Shown piece by piece: positions 1 through 5,093 of a DNA stretch of 5,093 nucleotides (positions are counted from its first letter, which is position 1; each line of letters opens with the position of its first letter). A model generated the notes under the pieces. The model was not told the DNA's origin and made no database searches. It worked only from the letters and a program-made list of their open reading frames with translations. The stretch is from Hyphomonadaceae bacterium UBA1001. Its GTDB lineage: Bacteria > Pseudomonadota > Alphaproteobacteria > Caulobacterales > Aquidulcibacteraceae. The position numbers and the translations under genes are program-made. The stretch is from assembly GCA_002291875.1 (NCBI GenBank), contig DBAV01000079.1:1-5093 (forward strand), written 5' to 3'.

Positions 1-955
1 GGCGCAGCGCGGCGGCGAAGGCGCGCTTTTCCTCGAGGGTCAGCGTCGCGACCTCGACGTTGCGGTTGCGCAGTTCGACCAGCGCGCTGTCATCCGTGCC
101 GGGGATGCCGAGGCCGCGGCGGGCGAGAGCGATGTTGTTGCGCGCCGCCTCCTGCGCGCAGTCGCGCAGCAGCTGCTGGTCGGCGGCGTTGAAGCTGTTC
201 CAGATGGACCGGCTGACGCCGAAGATCAGCGCGTCATTCACGTAGTTCCAGATGGTCATGTGCCGCTGCGCCAGCGCGTCCATCCGGAAGGCGAGGAAGA
301 GGTTGACCGGGTTCTCCTGCCCGTCCACCGCGCCGGAGCTCAGCGCGGGCTGCAGGTCGGCGAAGGACATCTGCAGCGGGTTGGCGCCCAGGGCGTTGTA
401 GATGTCGTTGAAGATGGCGCCCGCGGCGAAGCGGATCTTCATGCCGCGCAGGTCCGAGGGCGTGCGCACGGCGCGGCGCGAGTTCGACAATTCGCGGAAG
501 CCGTTCTCGCCGAAGGCGAGGCCCACCACGTCCCGCCGGTCCATGATGGCCATCAGGTCCCGGCCCGGCTCGCCGTTGATCAGCGCGTCGAAGGCGCGGT
601 GGTCGGGCATCAGGAAGGGCAGCTGGAACAGCCCCGCCTCGCGCACCTGCGGCGCGATGTTGATGGTGCTGAACACGCACATGTCGATGATGCCCTGGCG
701 CATCGCCAGCAGCTCACGCGTCTGGTCGCCGCCGACGAGCTGGCTGCCGGGATAGACGCGCACGTTGATGCGCCCCTGGCTGCGCTGCGTGACGAGTTCC
801 GCCCACTGGAAGGCGCCCTCCGCGAAGGGAATCGGCCGGTTGCCGACGACGGAAAGCTTGTACTCGGGCCGGTACTGCTGCGCACCCGCCACATGCGGCA
901 GCGCGAGAACGGCGGGGGTGGCGGCGAGCAGCGCGCGGCGCGGCAGGCGGGTCAT
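1..955 (-). CDS. TRAP transporter solute-binding protein, DctP family (C-terminus cut by window edge)
   Basis: Reading from the ATG at 955-953 gives 318 codons without a stop to the left edge. DctP proteins are usually about 325-340 residues, so only the extreme C-terminus should be missing. Residues 1-25 form a signal peptide: a basic start with a twin Arg (LPRRALLAA), a hydrophobic stretch and an AGA-Q cleavage site, so Tat or Sec export to the periplasm is likely. Family marks: YPGSQLVGG (68-76), FQLPFL (110-115), ENGFRELSN (150-158), RGMKIRF (170-176) and SGAVDGQENP (207-216). Arg175 is the expected carboxylate-binding arginine, and Asn215 lies 40 residues further, the same spacing I recall for Arg147/Asn187 of SiaP. 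Such proteins deliver organic acids to DctQ/DctM membrane partners, which probably lie beyond base 1. GGAGG sits about 7 bases before the ATG and supports this start. The ligand is not predictable here. It is divergent from the SDR/synthetase operon. Confidence 0.93.
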   Translation of the reverse strand, partial: MTRLPRRALLAATPAVLALPHVAGAQQYRPEYKLSVVGNRPIPFAEGAFQWAELVTQRSQGRINVRVYPGSQLVGGDQTRELLAMRQGIIDMCVFSTINIAPQVREAGLFQLPFLMPDHRAFDALINGEPGRDLMAIMDRRDVVGLAFGENGFRELSNSRRAVRTPSDLRGMKIRFAAGAIFNDIYNALGANPLQMSFADLQPALSSGAVDGQENPVNLFLAFRMDALAQRHMTIWNYVNDALIFGVSRSIWNSFNAADQQLLRDCAQEAARNNIALARRGLGIPGTDDSALVELRNRNVEVATLTLEEKRAFAAALR

Positions 956-960
956 GGCGG

Positions 961-967
961 TTCCTCC
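961..967 (-). promoter_or_regulatory. Ribosome binding site of the TRAP binding-protein gene
   Basis: On the minus strand this reads GGAGGAA, five bases before the ATG at 955-953. It is a near-perfect Shine-Dalgarno match at good spacing and fixes the start that gives a complete signal peptide. Confidence 0.75.
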
Positions 968-979
968 AGAATGGGGCGG

Positions 980-1034
980 CCTTGCGCCGCTCTCCTCCCC
1001 GCAGAATGATCGCGGAAACGCGCGCGGCGCAAGG
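980..1034. promoter_or_regulatory. Perfect 11-bp inverted repeat in the divergent intergenic region, candidate shared operator
   Basis: CCTTGCGCCGC at 980-990 is exactly repeated in inverse orientation as GCGGCGCAAGG at 1024-1034. Arm centres are 44 bp apart, close to four helical turns, and the repeat centre (1007) is almost the middle of the 105-base gap between the two divergent genes. This geometry would suit a dimeric or tetrameric regulator controlling both directions, but no regulator gene is in the window. The arms are too far apart and too near the gene starts to look like a terminator. The repeat is seen directly; the operator role is inference. Confidence 0.4.
982..1010 (+). promoter_or_regulatory. 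Possible sigma70-type promoter for the SDR/synthetase operon
   Basis: TTGCGC (982-987) is followed after 17 bases by AATGAT (1005-1010), the only AT-leaning patch in the intergenic region. Matches to TTGACA and TATAAT are 3/6 and 4/6. Transcription would begin near 1017, leaving a leader of about 44 bases. TTGCGC also occurs on the minus strand at 1032-1027, inside the other arm of the inverted repeat, so a mirrored weak promoter toward the TRAP gene is conceivable, although its -10 match is poor. The prediction is weak. Confidence 0.25.
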
Positions 1035-1043
1035 GATGCCCAA

Positions 1044-1057
1044 GGGAGGGGGAGGGG
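1044..1057 (+). promoter_or_regulatory. Tandem Shine-Dalgarno sequence of the SDR gene
   Basis: The purine block GGGAGGGGGAGGGG holds two GGAGG cores, at 1045-1049 and 1051-1055, lying 11 and 5 bases before the ATG at 1061. The nearer core is well placed. It supports the start at 1061, where the protein begins directly with the first beta strand of the Rossmann fold. Confidence 0.65.
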
Positions 1058-1060
1058 CGC

Positions 1061-1798
1061 ATGGACGGCATCGTGGCCATCAGCGGTGGCGCCTCGGGAA
1101 TCGGACTCGCAACGGCCGAGGCGGCGCTGGCCGCGGGTGCCAGCGTCGCCATCGCCGACCGCGACCCCGCCGCACTCGCCCGCGCGACGATGACGCTCGA
1201 CGGCCCGCGCACCACCACCCGCATGCTGGACGTGACGCATGAGGACGCGGTGCTGGCCTGGATGGAGCAGCTGGAGGGCGTGCGCGGCTGCGTCACCTCC
1301 GCCGGCATGTCCGGCGTGACGCCCGCGCTGGAGACGCCCGCCGCGCAGTTCCGCCAGATCCTGGACGTGAACGTCACCGGCAGCTTCCTCGTGGCCCAGG
1401 CGGCCGCGCGGCGGATGGTGGCGGCCGGGCAGGGCGGGTCGATCGTGCTGATCGCCTCGGTCTCCGGCCTGTCCGGCATGAAGGACCGCGTGGCCTATTC
1501 GGCGTCCAAGGCGGCGGTGATCAACCTCGCGGCCGCCATGGCGGTGGACCTCGCGCCGCACGGCATCCGCGTGAACGCCGTCTGCCCCGGGCCGGTGGAA
1601 ACGCCGATGGTGCGCCAGCTGCACGACAACGCGACGCGCGCCGCCTGGCACGCGCGCGTGCCGCTCGCCCGCTACGCGCAGCCGGAGGAGATCGCGCAGG
1701 TGGTGCTCTTCCTCCTCGACCCCGCGCGCAGCGGCTACCTCACCGGCCAGCCCATCCCGGTGGATGGCGGCTTCTCCACGGCAGGGCTGATGCCATGA
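1061..1798 (+). CDS. Short-chain dehydrogenase/reductase (classical SDR, probably NAD-dependent)
   Basis: This 245-residue protein has the usual length of a classical SDR. It reversibly oxidises an alcohol or reduces a keto group with a nicotinamide cofactor, in the cytoplasm. The Rossmann glycine motif is SGGASGIG (8-15). Asp33 at the end of the second strand (IADRD) favours NAD(H) over NADP(H). Asp57 (LDVT) is the usual adenine-contacting residue. The catalytic set is complete: Asn104 (LDVNVTG), Ser133 (IASVSG) and Tyr146/Lys150 (YSASK). NAVCPGPVETPM (172-183) and the end PIPVDGGF are also typical. The usual NNAG after strand four is TSAG (79-82), a mild deviation. It overlaps the acyl-CoA synthetase by the ATGA at 1795-1798, so the two are co-transcribed and probably translationally coupled. 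General resemblance to FabG-like reductases does not prove a fatty-acid role; the substrate is unknown. Confidence 0.93.
   Translation: MDGIVAISGGASGIGLATAEAALAAGASVAIADRDPAALARATMTLDGPRTTTRMLDVTHEDAVLAWMEQLEGVRGCVTSAGMSGVTPALETPAAQFRQILDVNVTGSFLVAQAAARRMVAAGQGGSIVLIASVSGLSGMKDRVAYSASKAAVINLAAAMAVDLAPHGIRVNAVCPGPVETPMVRQLHDNATRAAWHARVPLARYAQPEEIAQVVLFLLDPARSGYLTGQPIPVDGGFSTAGLMP
1783..1786 (+). promoter_or_regulatory. Weak ribosome binding site for the acyl-CoA synthetase
   Basis: AGGG lies 8 bases before the ATG at 1795, inside the end of the SDR gene. The alternative in-frame ATG at 1807 has no purine-rich sequence at suitable distance, which favours 1795 together with coupling through the ATGA overlap. 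Confidence 0.4.
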
Positions 1799-3351
1799 TC
1801 CCGACCATGAATTTGGGCCGGCTGCTCACGCAGACCGCCCGCCGCCTCCCCGACGCCCCCGCGCTGATCTGGCGCGACCGCACATGGAGCTGGCGCGAGA
1901 TGGACGCGCGGGTGGACCGGCTGGCCGCCGCGCTGCGCGCCGAAGGCATCGCGCCCGGCGACCGCGTGCTGGTCCATTCGCGCAACTCCAACCAGATGTT
2001 CGAAAGCCTCTGGGCCTGCTGGAAGATCGGTGCCGCCTGGGTGCCGACCAATGTGCGCCTGACCCCATCCGAGGCCGCCTGGCTCGCCAGCAACGCCGGC
2101 TGTGTGGCGATGATCCGCGACCACGGCTTCGCCGCGCATGCGGATGCGGTGCGCGAGGCCACACCTGGCTTGCGCCTCGTCGTCGCCGTCGGCGACGCGC
2201 GGGACGGCGAGCGGGATTACGAGACGATGCTCGCCGCCGCCACGCCGCCGCCGCGCGACCATGAGGCCGAGGTCGCCTACGACCATCCCGCCTGGTTCTT
2301 CTTCACCTCCGGCACCACCGGAAAACCCAAGGGCGCGGTGCTGACGCACGGGCAGCTCGGCTTCGTGATCAACAACCACTGCGCGGACCTGATGCCGGGG
2401 CTCAGCGAGCGGGACGTCTCGCTGGTGCTCGCCCCGCTCAGCCATGGCGCGGGGATGCACGCCATCCCGCAGGTGGCGCGCGGGGCCTGCTCCATCCTGC
2501 TGCCGGGGGAACGCCTCGACGTCGCGGAGGCCTGGCGCCTGATCGAGGCGCATGGCGTGACGAACATGTTCACCGTGCCGACCATCCTCACCATGCTGGC
2601 CGAGCATCCGGACGCCGCACCCCACAAGCTCCGCCACGTCATCTACGCCGGCGCGCCCATGTACCGCGCCGACCAGAAACGCGCGCTGGAGCGGATGGGC
2701 CCCTGCCTCGTGCAGTATTTCGGCCTCGGCGAGGTCACGGGCAACATCACGGTGCTGCGGCCGGACCAGCACAGCCTCGACGACGCGGACCCGCGCGCGG
2801 GCAGCTGCGGCATGGCGCGCACCTGCATGGACCTGGCCATCCTCGCCGAGGACGGCACGCCCCGCCCCCCCGGCCGGACGGGCGAAATCTGCGTGCGCGG
2901 CAACGCCGTCTTCGCGGGCTACTGGAACAACCGCGACGCCAACGCCAAGGCGCTGCGCGGCGGCTGGTTCCACACCGGGGACCTCGGCCACATGAACGCC
3001 GAGGGCTTCCTGTTCATCACCGGCCGCGCGAGCGACATGTTCATCTCCGGCGGCTCGAACATCTACCCGCGCGAGATCGAGGAGGCGCTGCTGACGCATC
3101 CCGCCGTGCTCGAATGCGCCGTCGTCGGCATCCCGCACCCCAAATGGGGCGAGGCAGGCGTGGCCTGCGTGGTGCCGCGCCACCCGGTGGAGGATGCGGC
3201 GCTGCTCGCCCATCTCGGAGAGCGGCTCGCGCGCTACAAGCACCCGCAGCGGGTGGTGTTCTGGGACGCGCTGCCGAAATCCGCCTACGGCAAGGTGCCC
3301 AAGACCCTGCTGCGCAAGCGGCTTGCGGCGGAGGGTGTCACGTTCGGATGA
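1795..3351 (+). CDS. AMP-forming acyl-CoA synthetase (ANL superfamily adenylating enzyme)
   Basis: This 518-residue protein has the usual length for the family. It should activate a carboxylic acid with ATP to an acyl-adenylate and then form the CoA thioester in the cytoplasm. Motifs in order: the ATP-binding loop FFTSGTTGKPKG (169-180); VIYAGAPMY, the start of the adenine-site region; the A5 segment QYFGLGEVTG (307-316), where the usual Thr of YGxTE is Gly312 while Glu313 is kept; GEICVRG; TGDL (394-397) with ribose-binding Asp396; GRASDMFISGGSNIYPREIEE (from 410) around the hinge; and the C-terminal SAYGKVPK (496-503) with Lys500 as the adenylation lysine. A full catalytic set therefore remains. 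It is the second gene of an operon with the SDR and divergent from a TRAP binding protein, which suggests activation of an imported or derived organic acid. Chain length or aromatic preference cannot be read by eye. The start at 1795 is preferred over Met5 at 1807. Confidence 0.92.
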   Translation: MIPTMNLGRLLTQTARRLPDAPALIWRDRTWSWREMDARVDRLAAALRAEGIAPGDRVLVHSRNSNQMFESLWACWKIGAAWVPTNVRLTPSEAAWLASNAGCVAMIRDHGFAAHADAVREATPGLRLVVAVGDARDGERDYETMLAAATPPPRDHEAEVAYDHPAWFFFTSGTTGKPKGAVLTHGQLGFVINNHCADLMPGLSERDVSLVLAPLSHGAGMHAIPQVARGACSILLPGERLDVAEAWRLIEAHGVTNMFTVPTILTMLAEHPDAAPHKLRHVIYAGAPMYRADQKRALERMGPCLVQYFGLGEVTGNITVLRPDQHSLDDADPRAGSCGMARTCMDLAILAEDGTPRPPGRTGEICVRGNAVFAGYWNNRDANAKALRGGWFHTGDLGHMNAEGFLFITGRASDMFISGGSNIYPREIEEALLTHPAVLECAVVGIPHPKWGEAGVACVVPRHPVEDAALLAHLGERLARYKHPQRVVFWDALPKSAYGKVPKTLLRKRLAAEGVTFG

Positions 3352-4974
3352 TCAGCCCCAGCTTTCCTGCAGCCCTTTGCGCTTGCCCACCAGAAGCTTC
3401 TCCCGGCGCGGCAGCGCGCCCGGGCGGCCCAGGTGCCAGCCCTGGCCGTAACCCACGCCAAGCTCGCGCATGAGGTCCGCATGGGCCGCCGTCTCGATGC
3501 GCTCGGCGATGACCTCGGAGCCGACGGCGCGCGAGAGGTCCACCATGGAGGCGACGAAGCGCCGGTCCCGCTCGCGTTCGAGCGCGGCGGTCACGAAGGC
3601 GCCGTCCACCTTCACGAAATCCACCCGGTAGGCGCGCAGGTAGCGGAAGGCGGCCGCCCCGGCGCCGAAATCGTCGAGGCAGACGGGCACGCCGCGCTCC
3701 CGCAGCCCGGCGAGGGTTGCGGCGGCCTCCTCCTCGTGCTCGACCTCGGCGCTCTCGGTCAGCTCCACCATCAGCCGCCCGGCGAGCCCGGACTCCCGTT
3801 CGAGCCGGCCGAACAGCCGCGCCCTGAAGGCGGCGCTCTGGACCGAGAGGCCCGAGAGGTTCACCGCCACCCTTTCGGAGGGGTTGTGCTCCTCGATGTC
3901 ACGCGCGGCCACCTCGAGCACGGCGAAGTCCAGCGCCTCGGTCAGGCCCACCGCCTCGGCCAGGTTCACGAAGTCGCCGGGCCCCTCGCTCGGCCCCAGC
4001 ACGCCCCGCTGCGGGCGGCACAGGGCCTCGAAATGATGGGTCACGCGGTCCGAAAGGCCCTGGATGGGCTGGTATAGCAGGTTGAAGCGCTGCTGCTCGA
4101 TCGCCCGGGCCAGCACCTGGCTGCGTTGCGCCATCTCATCGACGAAGCCGCCCAGCCCGTCGTCGAAGCCCGCCTCTTTCAGCCCCCGGTCCCCGTCGCG
4201 CGCGAAGACGCTGAGGCAATGGCGCAGGGCGCGGATGGCCTGCACCGGCGTCAGCCCCGGCGCCTCGAGCCCGACCGATGCCGTGGACACGCTGCCGCCG
4301 CCCGAGGTCAGGCGTTCGGTCAGCCGGGCGAGGAGGTCCTTCAGCTCGGGAAGCTTCTGGCCCGCGGGGGGCAGCAGGCCGAGCCGGCCCGGGGCGATCT
4401 CGGCGGCCAGGCAGGCGCCGTCCCCCGCGGCGTGCAGCGCCTCCTCGACGAGGCGCAGGTTCATGCCCTCCGGCGCATCGGGCAGTTCGATGAGGCCGAG
4501 GCCCGCGGCCTGGCCGGGCGTTCCCCGCAGCCGCTCCTCCAGCAGGCGTCGGAGCGTGGCCGGGTCCGTCCCGCCCTCTTGGCGCAGGGTCACGCCCTCC
4601 GGCAGGGGGGCGAAGGACAGGCAGTCCCGCACGGGCTGGCCCGGCAGGGCGAGGTGCAGGCCCGACACCATGAAGGGCGTGCGCCGGGGGTCGGCCAGGC
4701 GCAGCACGGTGGGCGGCAGCCGGCCGCGGCTGGGCAGCGCGGCGCGGGCGAGCTCAAAGGCCGCGCGGTCCTCGGCGGCGATGAGCTCGGCGGCCGTGAG
4801 GCCGATGAAGGCCTCGGCGCTGCGCCCCAGGTGCAGGCGGAAGGCCCCCGTCGCAAAGCCGATCCGGCCCTCGGCATCCACCTCGGCGAGCATGTCCGCT
4901 GCGGCGAAGGCGAAGCCGAGGAAGCGTTCGCGGTCACTCAGCGGGCGCGCGGCGGGCGAGAGGCTCAGGGGCAT
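3352..4974 (-). CDS. PAS / degenerate GGDEF-like / EAL protein, predicted c-di-GMP phosphodiesterase
   Basis: From the ATG at 4974-4972 the protein has 540 residues and no membrane segment. Residues 20-125 look like a PAS sensor domain (AEVDAEGRIGFATGAF). Residues about 137-270 have the pattern of a decayed GGDEF domain: where RxGGDEF would fall there is APGRLGLLPP (194-203), so no cyclase activity is expected. The EAL domain (about 290-530) keeps all expected catalytic residues: Glu316 (EAL), Asn372 (NLS), Glu404 and Glu407 (ELTE), Asp434/Asp435 (DDFG), Lys455, Glu491 and Gln511 (GYGQGW). Their spacings match those I recall for RocR of Pseudomonas, so hydrolysis of c-di-GMP to pGpG is likely. 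AERIE (490-494) has Arg where AEGVE is usual. A GGAGA site six bases upstream supports this start. An in-frame GTG at 5091 would add 39 basic, Arg-rich residues and is less likely. Its stop abuts the stop of the convergent synthetase gene. Confidence 0.9.
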   Translation of the reverse strand: MPLSLSPAARPLSDRERFLGFAFAAADMLAEVDAEGRIGFATGAFRLHLGRSAEAFIGLTAAELIAAEDRAAFELARAALPSRGRLPPTVLRLADPRRTPFMVSGLHLALPGQPVRDCLSFAPLPEGVTLRQEGGTDPATLRRLLEERLRGTPGQAAGLGLIELPDAPEGMNLRLVEEALHAAGDGACLAAEIAPGRLGLLPPAGQKLPELKDLLARLTERLTSGGGSVSTASVGLEAPGLTPVQAIRALRHCLSVFARDGDRGLKEAGFDDGLGGFVDEMAQRSQVLARAIEQQRFNLLYQPIQGLSDRVTHHFEALCRPQRGVLGPSEGPGDFVNLAEAVGLTEALDFAVLEVAARDIEEHNPSERVAVNLSGLSVQSAAFRARLFGRLERESGLAGRLMVELTESAEVEHEEEAAATLAGLRERGVPVCLDDFGAGAAAFRYLRAYRVDFVKVDGAFVTAALERERDRRFVASMVDLSRAVGSEVIAERIETAAHADLMRELGVGYGQGWHLGRPGALPRREKLLVGKRKGLQESWG

Positions 4975-4980
4975 GGGGCG

Positions 4981-4985
4981 TCTCC
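4981..4985 (-). promoter_or_regulatory. Ribosome binding site of the EAL-protein gene
   Basis: On the minus strand this reads GGAGA, within TTGGAGA, six bases before the ATG at 4974-4972. It is the best Shine-Dalgarno match near the start of this frame and decides for a 540-residue rather than a 579-residue protein. Confidence 0.6.
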
Positions 4986-5010
4986 AAGGGAGGCCACGAT
5001 GCCCGGGAAA

Positions 5011-5030
5011 GCTTACGGTTCGCTTACGGT
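5011..5030. repeat. Tandem 9-bp direct repeat upstream of the EAL gene, candidate regulator site
   Basis: GCTTACGGT occurs at 5011-5019 and again at 5022-5030, an 11-bp period that puts both copies on the same face of the helix. Read as TTAC-N7-TTAC (5013-5016 and 5024-5027), it has the half-site spacing of the alphaproteobacterial CtrA box TTAA-N7-TTAA, but with one mismatch in each half. It lies 37-56 bases before the EAL start, where a regulator site is expected. The repeat is certain; the binder is inference. Confidence 0.4.
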
Positions 5031-5069
5031 GCCGGGCCGGGCCGCCCAGGCCCCGGCGCTTGCGCTCAT
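5013..5069 (-). CDS. Possible 18-codon upstream ORF / leader peptide of the EAL gene
   Basis: ATG at 5069-5067 follows GGGAGG (5079-5074 on the minus strand) by four bases and opens a short frame, MSASAGAWAARPGTVSEP, ending with TAA at 5015-5013 inside the direct repeat. That leaves 38 bases before the EAL ATG. A GC-rich imperfect inverted repeat (5031-5038 with 5049-5057) lies inside it. It could be a translated leader, but a GGAGG-like site before an ATG is common by chance in DNA this rich in G. No composition typical of an amino-acid attenuator is visible. Confidence 0.2.
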   Translation of the reverse strand: MSASAGAWAARPGTVSEP

Positions 5070-5093
5070 CGCGCCTCCCGCCGCCAGTCACTG

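Noticed and set aside
976..990. Short local hairpin GCGGC-CTTGC-GCCGC
   Set aside because: A 5-bp stem is expected by chance at this GC content. The longer 11-bp inverted repeat explains one of the arms better.
260..1009. A 249-codon open frame on the plus strand over the TRAP binding-protein gene
   Set aside because: The opposite strand encodes a complete signal peptide and DctP motifs. This translation is low-complexity shadow sequence and runs across the intergenic repeat.
2865..2871. Run of seven C as a phase-variation tract in the synthetase
   Set aside because: It is short, ordinary for Pro-rich codons (PRPPGR linker) in GC-rich DNA, and the frame is intact across it.
1735..3243. A 502-codon open frame on the minus strand, antisense to the acyl-CoA synthetase
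   Set aside because: It is a mirror of a strongly supported gene in GC-rich DNA. Its translation is rich in His, Arg, Ala, Gly and Val with no recognisable motif.
3313..3327. Hairpin CGCAAG-CGG-CTTGCG near the end of the synthetase gene, as a terminator
   Set aside because: The stem is only 6 bp, lies inside coding sequence, and is followed by GGCGGAGG rather than a T run. It is better explained by codon content.
3433..4077. A 214-codon plus-strand open frame within the EAL gene
   Set aside because: It is antisense to the EAL catalytic domain, which keeps every active-site residue. The frame has no family resemblance.
4975..5091. N-terminal extension of the EAL protein from a GTG at 5091
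   Set aside because: It would add 39 Arg-rich residues of no recognisable domain, and the ATG at 4974 has a well-placed GGAGA. It cannot be fully excluded because the frame stays open.
1..5093. CRISPR array, insertion sequence, prophage, toxin-antitoxin or defence genes
   Set aside because: I found no repeat-spacer pattern, transposase or integrase motif, terminal repeats or defence-type domains. All sequence longer than about 120 bases is accounted for by four metabolic or signalling genes.

Overview
The window is a very GC-rich (by eye around 70 percent), densely coded bacterial segment. The base composition, the TRAP-type solute-binding protein with an Arg-Arg signal peptide, and the style of the acyl-CoA synthetase and PAS/EAL proteins suggest an alphaproteobacterium, perhaps an Acetobacteraceae (Roseomonas-like) member. 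That placement is inference from sequence style, not from a marker gene.

Layout, left to right. (1) Bases 1-955, minus strand: most of a TRAP transporter periplasmic solute-binding protein (DctP family), whose C-terminal end runs off the left edge. It is easily overlooked because its frame has no stop inside the window. (2) Bases 956-1060: a 105-base divergent intergenic region with Shine-Dalgarno sites for both flanking genes and a perfect 11-bp inverted repeat, a candidate shared operator/promoter. (3) Bases 1061-3351, plus strand: a two-gene operon with an ATGA overlap, encoding a classical short-chain dehydrogenase/reductase and then an AMP-forming acyl-CoA synthetase. (4) Bases 3352-4974, minus strand: a PAS / degenerate GGDEF-like / EAL protein, a predicted c-di-GMP phosphodiesterase, convergent with the synthetase and abutting it stop-to-stop with no spacer. 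(5) Bases 4975-5093: the leader of the EAL gene, with a good Shine-Dalgarno site, a 9-bp direct repeat of 11-bp period, and a possible 18-codon upstream ORF.

Working model (inference): the TRAP binding protein captures an organic acid in the periplasm. The divergent operon would activate an acid to its CoA thioester and oxidise or reduce an alcohol/keto group on the same or a related compound. The shared intergenic region could coordinate uptake and catabolism. The substrate cannot be read from the sequence. The EAL gene is probably a separate unit concerned with c-di-GMP turnover.

I saw no tRNA or rRNA gene, CRISPR array, insertion sequence, phage gene or defence system. No stretch over 300 bases lacks a gene. 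The window looks like ordinary chromosomal metabolism plus signalling. The items most worth a second look are the intergenic inverted repeat, the direct repeat upstream of the EAL gene, the altered A5 motif of the synthetase and the degenerate middle domain of the EAL protein.
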